A stretch of DNA of 64,000 bases from Longispora fulva (lineage in GTDB: Bacteria > Actinomycetota > Actinomycetes > Mycobacteriales > Micromonosporaceae): assembly GCF_015751905.1 (NCBI RefSeq), contig NZ_JADOUF010000001.1, forward strand, positions 2,666,001-2,730,000, written 5' to 3'. Every line of letters begins with the position of its first letter. The first letter of the stretch is position 1. Made by a program: the position numbers and the translations under genes. The notes below the pieces were generated by a model. The model was not told the DNA's origin, ran no database searches, and saw nothing but the letters and a program-made list of their open reading frames with translations. This document shows positions 51,896 to 58,729 of this stretch, piece after piece.

Positions 51896-52753
51896 GTGGA
51901 CATCCCGTCGTTGTGGCAAGAGTTGGAGAACATCCTAACGCCGATGCTCGCCGGCTTCCGTTCCAAACGGTCCCTCCGCGTCGAGCAGAAGTCTGATAGG
52001 ACCCTGCTGTCGGAGGCAGACGAGGCGGTGCAGGACCAGATCATCAAATGTGTGCGAGCTGCCGACCCGAATGGATTGATTCTCGGCGAGGAAGGCGTCC
52101 ATGGCCCGGATCTCCTTCGTGGGAGTGACCCGAGCAATCGGCTTTGGATCATCGATCCCATCGACGGAACGGCCCAGTTCGTTGATGGCGCGGGTCGAGA
52201 GTTTTGCAGTGTCGTTTGTCTCGTTGAGGACAGGACACCGGTAGCCGCTTTTGTTTTGGCGCCTGAGATCGGACCCAGTCGTAGTTCCGTCTGCATTAGC
52301 TTGAGCGGCCGAAACGAGCCGATACTGATCAACGGTATACGGGTCGCTGGTAGGTCGATGTCCAGTCCGTCGCGCTTGGTTTCGGTAACCCGGAGTTCCG
52401 GTACGGACGCGCGGGTCTATGAACCCGAGCTGATGGAGCGGGGTTACCAGCTCAAGGTTCGTACGACATCGCAGACGCTGGACATGGTGAGGACGTGCGT
52501 CGACCTTGCCCCGTTTACCGATCCTACTCTCGAATCGTTCGGCCTTTTCTATCGTGAGCGCCAGAAGGTCTGGGATGGTGCCGCGGGCATGTGCCTGGCT
52601 GCGGCTGCCGGACTGTTTGTGGGCGACGGCACCGGCCGAGGGCGCGCCGCGATCGATATCCCACTGGACGCCGCCGATCCTGTCTTCGGCAGCACGCTTG
52701 TGGCTTCGGATTCGGTTGCCGCTCAGATCGTCGTGGAGGCGTCCAACCGCTAG
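51896..52753 (+). CDS. Inositol monophosphatase-family enzyme
   Basis: A 285-residue protein from a GTG. Metal-binding motif I is ILGEEGVHG near residue 62; motif II WIIDPIDGTAQFVDGAGREF near 83; motif III VWDGAAGMCLAAAAG near 226, where the usual Trp-Asp-x-Ala-Ala is kept. Members remove phosphate from inositol phosphate, 3'-phosphoadenosine phosphates or sugar phosphates. Motif II is complete, so activity is likely. The substrate is unknown. It converges with the 617-residue helical protein, 19 bases between stops. Confidence 0.85.
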   Translation: MDIPSLWQELENILTPMLAGFRSKRSLRVEQKSDRTLLSEADEAVQDQIIKCVRAADPNGLILGEEGVHGPDLLRGSDPSNRLWIIDPIDGTAQFVDGAGREFCSVVCLVEDRTPVAAFVLAPEIGPSRSSVCISLSGRNEPILINGIRVAGRSMSSPSRLVSVTRSSGTDARVYEPELMERGYQLKVRTTSQTLDMVRTCVDLAPFTDPTLESFGLFYRERQKVWDGAAGMCLAAAAGLFVGDGTGRGRAAIDIPLDAADPVFGSTLVASDSVAAQIVVEASNR

Positions 52754-52772
52754 TTCGGCCTATGGAATTTCG

Positions 52773-54626
52773 CTAGCGTTCGAGTGCTCCAAGCCGCTCA
52801 ACTAAATGCTTCAGATAGGAAGGCCAAGCATGAGAAGTTGGTACGCGTTCGGCTAGCCGCTTCGCCAGTTCGATATCTCCGATGCTGGCGGCGACGCTGG
52901 CGGATCGGATTGCTAGATGGGGTATGCCTGCGGGGAGTTCTGTCGCGGCAGTAGTGAGGTAGTGCCTGGCCTGCGCGATCTCGTTGTGGCGCACCGCCTG
53001 GTCGGCCATCGCAAGCAGCCACAGGGCAGTGACGTCGGTGCGAAGATCGGTTAGCTGGTCGGCGTACACCTCATCGAGGCGGTTCAAGTCGCGTCGAAGC
53101 CGCCGGGCGCATGCAAGGGCTTCAGGATGCGGTATACGGCTCAGTAGGTGAATCACGCCGTCTGCCTCGGTTTTGCGGCGGTGAGCATTCACTGCGGAGA
53201 CTTCATCGGCATCCTCGTCGGCGATACGGAAACTGTGCTTCATTGACTCGATCATGTCGTCAACGGCGTGCACCGCCTGGCGGATTTGGTCGCCGGTCAG
53301 AGTTACCGGAGCACTGTCCATCGGCCGCCCAGCTGCGGTGAGTTCTCGGGCCTGGCGGAGGAGGATTGCCTGCTGCATATGAAGTTGGACCTTCTCCATA
53401 TGGCGCACCTCAGCGACAGGAAGGAGTTTTCTCCTGACGACCAGGAGATCGTTGATTCTGGTCACTTCGGGTCGCCAGTCCAGCCCGGGGCGGTGGTGGC
53501 TTGCCAGCATGAGCCGTTCCCGGCGAAAGCGCAGTTGAAACAGGATCGAATCCGCAGAGTCGTTACGAAATGAAGGATGGTGGAGCTCGATGTCGAGTGC
53601 GCGGCGATCGGAGTGCCTGCGAGCGACTGCGATACTGAGCAAGGCGAGGTCTTGGCGCTCTCGGTCGGTCAACATGCCCGAGGCGAGGGCGGCGTATCGA
53701 GCGAGACTAGCGAGAAGTGGTTTGGCGTCACCGGTCGAGATCAACTGCCAGGCGTAGTCGATCCCGTCAGAAAGTTGTTCGTGATCGAACGTGTTCTCAG
53801 CATCCAAGGTAGAAAGTGGCCCAGGGCGTGCCAGTGGCCCATCCGCGGCGTCCGCGAGACGTTGACCTGCAATGAGTACGATCCGTTGATCGACTGGATG
53901 CGCTGGATGTCGGGCAGTCAAGGCGGCACGATGCAGACAGAACAGGACCAACGGCACCGCCAGCCGAGACCGAGTGAACTTGCGACCGTCCATGCCGGCC
54001 AAGGCTGTTCCGTCGTAGTCGCTCATGGGCTCAGGGTTCGCCCCCGGCGCGAGGCGTGAGGCAATCAGAGCGACCCCGATCAGGATCCGCGCATCCGCTT
54101 TGGACCTTGCTTCGGCCGCTGCGTCTGCCAAGCCTCGATAGATGGCGACGTCCCGTTCCTGTGGCGGTAGTCGCTGAATCCACCTCACAGCGGGATCACG
54201 GGCGAGCACTTCCAGGCTCAGGCGCTCACCTTTCTGCGGCATCCCCAACAAGCGGACAGGGTGCTCAGCGGCACGGCGTGCGATGAACTCGTCGGCGAGG
54301 CTCTCGGCCGCATCGTGTCGCCAGTTGCTCAAGGATGCCCTGCTCGCAGACCGATCCTTTGAACCGATGGGACGCAGGTAGTAGCGGGCCAGCTCCGCCA
54401 ACCGAGCCCGTTGCTTGGCCGTCGCGCTCCTGTGGATGATTTCCGCGAGGCGGTCGCTGAGGTCATCGCGCACCCAACCGGCCAGCCGCACACGCTCCGC
54501 CCCGGCGGAGTCAAGGATGGCCAACTCGCGGTGGTCACGCGGCACCAGCCAGCCAGCGTAGTCAGCATCGACCAATCCTGAGCCACGACGGATGGCTTCC
54601 AGAAACGACAGGAAAGCCCCTCGCAT
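52773..54626 (-). CDS. Large helical hypothetical protein
   Basis: A 617-residue soluble protein, almost all helix, with repeated helical pairs through its length (LADEFIARRAAEHPVRLLGM, ALLASLARYAALASGML-like, AEVRHMEKVQLHMQQAILLR, ALWLLAMADQAVRHNEIAQA). No membrane segment and no enzyme motif. The C-terminal part resembles tetratricopeptide-type scaffolds. Family not recognised. It is alone on the minus strand, and the convergent phosphatase gene may or may not be related. GC is somewhat lower than in the Tad genes. Confidence 0.6.
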   Translation of the reverse strand: MRGAFLSFLEAIRRGSGLVDADYAGWLVPRDHRELAILDSAGAERVRLAGWVRDDLSDRLAEIIHRSATAKQRARLAELARYYLRPIGSKDRSASRASLSNWRHDAAESLADEFIARRAAEHPVRLLGMPQKGERLSLEVLARDPAVRWIQRLPPQERDVAIYRGLADAAAEARSKADARILIGVALIASRLAPGANPEPMSDYDGTALAGMDGRKFTRSRLAVPLVLFCLHRAALTARHPAHPVDQRIVLIAGQRLADAADGPLARPGPLSTLDAENTFDHEQLSDGIDYAWQLISTGDAKPLLASLARYAALASGMLTDRERQDLALLSIAVARRHSDRRALDIELHHPSFRNDSADSILFQLRFRRERLMLASHHRPGLDWRPEVTRINDLLVVRRKLLPVAEVRHMEKVQLHMQQAILLRQARELTAAGRPMDSAPVTLTGDQIRQAVHAVDDMIESMKHSFRIADEDADEVSAVNAHRRKTEADGVIHLLSRIPHPEALACARRLRRDLNRLDEVYADQLTDLRTDVTALWLLAMADQAVRHNEIAQARHYLTTAATELPAGIPHLAIRSASVAASIGDIELAKRLAERVPTSHAWPSYLKHLVERLGALER

Positions 54627-54901
54627 AGCTAGGAATTTAACAGAACTGAAAGTTCGACGGCGTCACACTTCGCTGTCCACCCATCGCAGCCGCACGATGT
54701 CAACGTGACGTCGATGGATGCGAGCGCCCTGCTCGCCTCGCCCGCAGCGCGACCGGGATTACTAAGGCCGAGGCCCGCCAGAAGACCAGACCGCCTCGTT
54801 CGTCGGAGCAGAGCCTGGCTACGGCGGCAATCCACCGACCCCCAGCGGTGTGCTATGGACTCGCGCTGCGCGGCAAAAGGAGGAACTGTGGAACCCACGT
54901 C

Positions 54902-55399
54902 TCAGGCCGACGGATTGAGGTCTGTGCTCCGTAGCGCAATGTCTACGACTTCCTCGGCTGTCTGCCTGACCTCGATGCCGTCGACCGGTTCGCCGTTGAC
55001 GTCGTTGACGCTCCAACCGCCGATGCTGATGACCGGTACGCCTCCTCGCCGCTTGGCGAGTGCCAGTTCCGAAAGTGTTCCCCAAGAGCCGCCGACGATG
55101 ATCACGACGTCGGCGCTCCAAATAATGATCGCGTTTCGGGCCTCGCCCATGCCGGTGACGATGACGGCTGACAGGTGCTCATTGGCACCGTCGCGGGTGT
55201 CGTTCGGGCGGATTCCGATGACGAGGCCGTTGTGTTCATGGGCCCCGGCGGCGACTGCGTCCATGACACCGGTGCCTCCGCCGCAGATGACGGTGGCACC
55301 GGCCTGGGCGAGGAGCTGGCCGATCCGGCGTGCGTGGGCAAGGTCGGCGTCGGTGGCGTGGCGTGGTCCGCAGACGGCGACTTGCAAGGGCATAGGCAT
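54902..55399 (-). CDS. LOG/SLOG-type protein (TIGR00725 family)
   Basis: A 165-residue Rossmann-like protein. QVAVCGPRHATDADLAHARR is the first strand and turn; GATVICGGGTGVMDAVAAGA is the Gly-rich nucleotide-binding loop; DVVIIVGGSWGTLSELALAK is the Pro/Gly-x-Gly-Thr-x-x-Glu-like motif of the lysine-decarboxylase-like (LOG) superfamily. This version belongs to the small TIGR00725 group and lacks the full phosphoribohydrolase signature, so it more likely binds a nucleotide than makes cytokinin. The XRE regulator gene ends 40 bases upstream on the same strand, so they are co-transcribed and may sense a nucleotide signal for the lanthipeptide cluster. That last step is inference. Confidence 0.8.
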   Translation of the reverse strand: MPMPLQVAVCGPRHATDADLAHARRIGQLLAQAGATVICGGGTGVMDAVAAGAHEHNGLVIGIRPNDTRDGANEHLSAVIVTGMGEARNAIIIWSADVVIIVGGSWGTLSELALAKRRGGVPVISIGGWSVNDVNGEPVDGIEVRQTAEEVVDIALRSTDLNPSA

Positions 55400-55439
55400 G
55401 GCGTGCTCCCGGGTACTGGTGGGCTCCCGGCCAATGGTG

Positions 55440-56735
55440 TCAGGCGGGCAGGCTGCGGACGGCGGGGTAGGCCAGGAACAGGGCGACCTGTTCGGTCAGG
55501 TCCGCGACCGCCGAGCCGGCTGCGGGACGGGCCAGGTGCTGGCCGAGCGCCCGCATCCTGCCTGTGATCGGCGTGGTCCGCATCTCGGTGGGAAGATCCA
55601 GGACGGGGCGCACTGCTTGTCCTGCGGCTTCTACGTCGCCGAGTGCCAGGTGTGCGGCGGCCAGGTCCTGACGGCCGGCGGCCACGAGTTCGGCGCTGTG
55701 CTGTGCCACTGGGCCGGCGGTGAGCAGCTCTACCGCGCGGGTGGCGTCGGCGACGGCGCGGCGCAGGTTGGCGGGTCCACCGAGGGAGAGACGGACTTCG
55801 GAGCTGTAATAGGCGGCCTTGCCGGGGGCGAAGTGAAAGACCCCGGGCTCGCTCGTGGTGGCGTCGGCCGCGGAGTCCTGAGCGTCGAGGCCGGTGCCCA
55901 GAGCCCGTTCAACTGCCTGGGCGTCTCCTCGGGCGGCGTGGGCGCGTGCTTCCTGGCTGGCCAGCCGCAGCAGCGTACTGCCGGCGGTGGCATAGGGGCG
56001 GGCGCTGGCTGCCAGCTCGGCGGCCTTCGCGTAGTCCCCGGACCAGTAGGCGACGTTGGCCTGGACCCACCGGACGTAGACGCGCAGTTCGCCGTGTCCG
56101 GCGTGATCGGCGCACAGCCATGCCGCGCGGGCGTGCGCGTCGGCGGCGACGGGCTGGCCGAGGTCGGCGGAAGCGTGAGCAAGCAGGGCGGTGACGCGCC
56201 CGGCGGCCAGGTACAGGTCACCGAGATGGGCCGGGTTGGGGTAGGAGTCGATCGCGGCGAAGATCTGCTCGCGCAGGGCGGCCAGCGGCCGGAACATGGC
56301 GAACGGCGGAAGACTCAGGTAAGCCACGGCGAGCCGCTGGACGTCGGTGTTGAACTGCTCGACCAGCTCACCTCCGACAGGGCGGGCGGCGGCGCGGGCG
56401 ACCCGAGCGGAGTCCTCAGCAGCCATCATGACCTCCTCGATCGTCGGCCCCGTGAGGGCGGGACCGTATGCCAGCGAAACGTCGCTGACTCTGGGCGCGG
56501 CGAGCGTCCAGCTTCGAGGATGACGCATCCGATCGGCCAAGAGAACCAGGTCCCCGTTGGCGCCGAGTTCGTCGTCAAGGAGCTGAGCGAGCGATGCGTC
56601 CGGGGTCGTCAACTCGCGTTCCAAGTTCGATATGTGGGTCTTGCCGCAGTGCACGGCGGCGGCCAACGAGCGCACCGTGTGGTCGCTGCCTTCGCGACGC
56701 CGCCGGAGTTCTGCTCCGAACGTATATCCGCCCAC
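55440..56735 (-). CDS. XRE-family regulator with helical-repeat domain
   Basis: A 431-residue protein. Residues 1-65 hold a helix-turn-helix of XRE type (FGAELRRRREGSDHTVRSLA, AAVHCGKTHISNLERELTTP). The remaining 360 residues are tetratricopeptide-like pairs (NPAHLGDLYLAAGRVTALLA, YVRWVQANVAYWSGDYAKAA, AELVAAGRQDLAAAHLALGD). Regulators with this build are common beside actinobacterial peptide clusters and can be gated by peptides or partner proteins. A 14-bp palindrome 20 bases before its start suggests self-regulation, and the divergent small gene at 56890 starts 154 bases away, so one site could serve both. Confidence 0.88.
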   Translation of the reverse strand: MGGYTFGAELRRRREGSDHTVRSLAAAVHCGKTHISNLERELTTPDASLAQLLDDELGANGDLVLLADRMRHPRSWTLAAPRVSDVSLAYGPALTGPTIEEVMMAAEDSARVARAAARPVGGELVEQFNTDVQRLAVAYLSLPPFAMFRPLAALREQIFAAIDSYPNPAHLGDLYLAAGRVTALLAHASADLGQPVAADAHARAAWLCADHAGHGELRVYVRWVQANVAYWSGDYAKAAELAASARPYATAGSTLLRLASQEARAHAARGDAQAVERALGTGLDAQDSAADATTSEPGVFHFAPGKAAYYSSEVRLSLGGPANLRRAVADATRAVELLTAGPVAQHSAELVAAGRQDLAAAHLALGDVEAAGQAVRPVLDLPTEMRTTPITGRMRALGQHLARPAAGSAVADLTEQVALFLAYPAVRSLPA

Positions 56736-56755
56736 CGGGTGCCTCCCCGTGTCCG

Positions 56756-56769
56756 TTGTCCGCGGACAA
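56756..56769. promoter_or_regulatory. Palindromic operator before the XRE gene
   Basis: TTGTCCGCGGACAA is a perfect 14-bp palindrome, 20 bases from the XRE start codon in the divergent region before the lanthipeptide genes. GTCCG on the left and CGGAC on the right recur as outer half-sites. It is the best candidate binding site for the XRE regulator. Confidence 0.7.
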
Positions 56770-56889
56770 GACGCGGACGCTCAGCGCTTTCCCCTGCACT
56801 CACCGTACAGGCAGTGTGATTCACAGCGACAGTGTCCCTTGTCGATCGAAAAGTCAATCCAAAGCCTCAGCCAGGGAGGACGTCGCTCC

Positions 56890-57246
56890 ATGTACACCAT
56901 CACGATCTTGCCGACCGGCTCCAGCTCTCACGGCCAGGTGACGCAGAGCAACGCCCAGCGGGAGTGGGAGAGCGACGATGCCCCGTCTTCCGGCGCTCCG
57001 GCTCCGCTGGCTGGCGTTGGCACGGGTAGTCAGTGGCTGCCACAGGATCGTGGCTTCGGCCGGCCCGGGGCGAGCCATGTCCGGCACGTCCGCCGTGAGC
57101 CGGCGGCGGTGCCCCGGTCCGAGTGGCCGTTCGTGTTGAGGGCGGCCACCCGGGCCTCGGTCTCCGGCTGGTCGAGCTCAACTCCTCCCCAAGGGTTCAA
57201 CTTGCTCGACCAGCCGGTCTCCCCCGTGGTTGGGAGTCTTCTATGA
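56890..57246 (+). CDS. Small hypothetical protein leading the lanthipeptide operon
   Basis: A 118-residue protein starting MYTITILPTGSSSHGQVTQS, with AGGGAGGA nine bases upstream. It is polar, rich in Ser, Gly and Pro, with no membrane helix, and it has no Cys. The C-terminal segment STPPQGFNLLDQPVSPVVGS is the least polar part. Family not recognised. The stop overlaps the next start in ATGA, so the two are coupled. A role in regulation or as a second precursor is possible, but the lack of Cys speaks against a lanthipeptide. Confidence 0.55.
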   Translation: MYTITILPTGSSSHGQVTQSNAQREWESDDAPSSGAPAPLAGVGTGSQWLPQDRGFGRPGASHVRHVRREPAAVPRSEWPFVLRAATRASVSGWSSSTPPQGFNLLDQPVSPVVGSLL

Positions 57247-57956
57247 CGACGCTGATGGGGATCGACCCTGGCGGGGTTGGCTCTGCCGATCATGCTCTGG
57301 CGGAGCTCGATCAGATGCGGTGTGTTCTCGTCTGGGGATACCGGCAGGTGCGGCGCGAAGGCGTCGGCATGGAGCAGCTGAAGCAGGCGTTGGACGACTT
57401 GGACGCCGCCGTGCGGATCGTCGCCGATGTGACGCGAGAGGTGTCCCAGGCGAGCCGCGCGGAGAGGCGTCGTCCCGCCGTAGTCAGCGCGGTACTGGCC
57501 ACCGCGGCGTTCGGCCTGCTCGCTGCGGAACCCGCTGGAGTCCTCCCCTCCGGGCTGGCCCTGGTGCTCACGGCTGTGGCGGCACTCGGCGCGCTGGTCC
57601 ACCCCGCGCGGAGGACTTTGAATTGGTGGAGGGCGAACACCGACCGGGTCCTGACAGAGAACCGGTGGAATGACCGCGCGAAGGCGATGCTGGCCGACGC
57701 TCAGGGGCAGCCGGCTGAGGTCCGCCACGCGCAGGCCGTCGCTTTGGCCTACCGGGCGGTTCGGGAGGCCGAGCGTCGGCGCGAGGTGCTGGCCAGGCAG
57801 GTCACCGTCGCGTTGGGCGTCGAGTGGGGCCCGGACTGGCTTTCCATCCTGTACAGCGGCCTGTTGCGTCTGTCAAAGCCGCTGGGCGACCTGAGCGCCG
57901 CGCTGCCGGCGCTGGACCTGGGCTCCTACGGCGCCAGTCCCGAGGCGCGGTCGTGA
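57243..57956 (+). CDS. Hypothetical membrane protein of the lanthipeptide operon
   Basis: A 237-residue protein starting MTTLMGIDPGGVGSADHALA. A helical N-terminal part (MEQLKQALDDLDAAVRIVAD) precedes two membrane helices near 80-120 (AVVSAVLATAAFGLLAAEPA; GLALVLTAVAALGALVH). The C-terminal 110 residues are a polar helix region (AQAVALAYRAVREAERRREV) and a hydrophobic end (WLSILYSGLLRLSKPLGDLS). Not recognised. Its position and membrane build make it a possible self-protection or signalling partner for the peptide product. Confidence 0.6.
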   Translation: MTTLMGIDPGGVGSADHALAELDQMRCVLVWGYRQVRREGVGMEQLKQALDDLDAAVRIVADVTREVSQASRAERRRPAVVSAVLATAAFGLLAAEPAGVLPSGLALVLTAVAALGALVHPARRTLNWWRANTDRVLTENRWNDRAKAMLADAQGQPAEVRHAQAVALAYRAVREAERRREVLARQVTVALGVEWGPDWLSILYSGLLRLSKPLGDLSAALPALDLGSYGASPEARS

Positions 57957-58051
57957 CCGCCGTCGGCAGGCCGTGCGCTGGCAGCGGCGTGCCGGTTCAG
58001 CGACCTCTGGAGCTTGATCCACGTGATCGAGAAGTAGATGGGAGACGCGAG

Positions 58052-58195
58052 ATGTCGAGAAGTATCACCACCGATTCCCAGCGGCGCTGGCGGGTGTTGT
58101 TCGTGGCGCTGTTCCTCGCCGCGCTGGCCGCTGGCTGTGTCGGCGCGGTGTACTGGGCGGTCACGAGCAGAGCCCATACCGAGGCTCCCCGATGA
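58052..58195 (+). CDS. 47-residue single-helix membrane protein
   Basis: MSRSITTDSQRRWRVLFVAL opens the product; FLAALAAGCVGAVYWAVTSR is the membrane helix; the tail is HTEAPR. A Cys sits within the helix. It is the last small gene before the precursor, in the same direction, but 330 bases separate them. No known family; accessory or immunity function is possible. Confidence 0.5.
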   Translation: MSRSITTDSQRRWRVLFVALFLAALAAGCVGAVYWAVTSRAHTEAPR

Positions 58196-58525
58196 ACGGG
58201 GCACGCGGCGAGGATCGCGGCGACCGTCGCCGTACTGACCAGCCCAGTGGATCTAGCGCGGCAGGCCGCCCTGCCCCAACCGCTCGCCGAGGACGACGCA
58301 GTTCCGGAAGGCAGTGCGCCTGGCGGTCAACCTGTGACGCCCCGCACGTCGACTTGAAGCGCCACAAGACGGTGGTGCTCACCGAGGCAGAACGGAAACG
58401 GGGCGCGCAGATCGCGGGCTGCCACATCAACGATCGGACTGCCACTCACGCGGAGCGCCGGTGGACGAGAGTGGCGGGTTGCTGCGGGGGCTACCCGCCC
58501 GCCTCACCGACATAGGAGGAACCCG
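58196..58525. other. Gap before the lanthipeptide precursor gene
   Basis: No confident gene. A frame overlapping the previous stop is Arg/Gly/Thr-rich with scattered Cys and lacks protein character. The stretch should hold the promoter of the precursor gene; its end carries the strong AGGAGGA site. Confidence 0.45.
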
Positions 58526-58660
58526 ATGAACGACCTGTTCGCCGTCGACAGCCAGCCGTTCGAGCTGGATCTGCGGATCGCCACCGAGGGTCCGGTGGTC
58601 GCCGCTCTGCTGTCGTCCACCGATGACGGCTGCGACACCAAGCAAGGCAGCGACTGCTAG
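58526..58660 (+). CDS. FxLD-family lanthipeptide precursor
   Basis: A 44-residue peptide precursor. The leader is MNDLFAVDSQPFELDLRIAT, in which FELD (residues 12-15) is the Phe-x-Leu-Asp motif recognised by the modifying enzymes of this family. The core is probably EGPVVAALLSSTDDGCDTKQ and GSDC, with Ser30, Ser31, Thr32, Thr38 and Ser42 as dehydration sites and Cys36 and Cys44 as ring partners, giving at most two thioether rings. AGGAGGA lies five bases before the ATG. LanB, LanC and an FxLD-type methyltransferase candidate follow. The Asp residues in DDGCD are possible targets of that methyltransferase. Confidence 0.9.
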   Translation: MNDLFAVDSQPFELDLRIATEGPVVAALLSSTDDGCDTKQGSDC

Positions 58661-58674
58661 ACGGAGCCGCAACG

Positions 58675-58701
58675 GCCAGGCCCGGGATTCCCGGGCCTGG
58701 C
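58675..58701 (+). terminator. Attenuator-type hairpin between precursor and lanB
   Basis: GCCAGGCCCGGG pairs perfectly with CCCGGGCCTGGC across a three-base loop, 14 bases after the precursor stop and 28 bases before the lanB start. Without a T-run it should stop most but not all transcripts or protect the upstream end, so that the peptide is made in excess of its enzymes. Confidence 0.85.
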
Positions 58702-58729
58702 ACCGAACCGACCACGAAAGGGGGATGCG

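Noticed and set aside
54705-56819. 704-residue plus-strand frame
   Set aside because: It is antisense to the LOG-like and XRE genes, both with recognisable domains.
58192-58515. 107-residue frame overlapping the 47-residue membrane gene in ATGA
   Set aside because: The overlap is tempting, but the sequence is Arg/Gly-rich with no protein-like segments and no ribosome binding site of its own.
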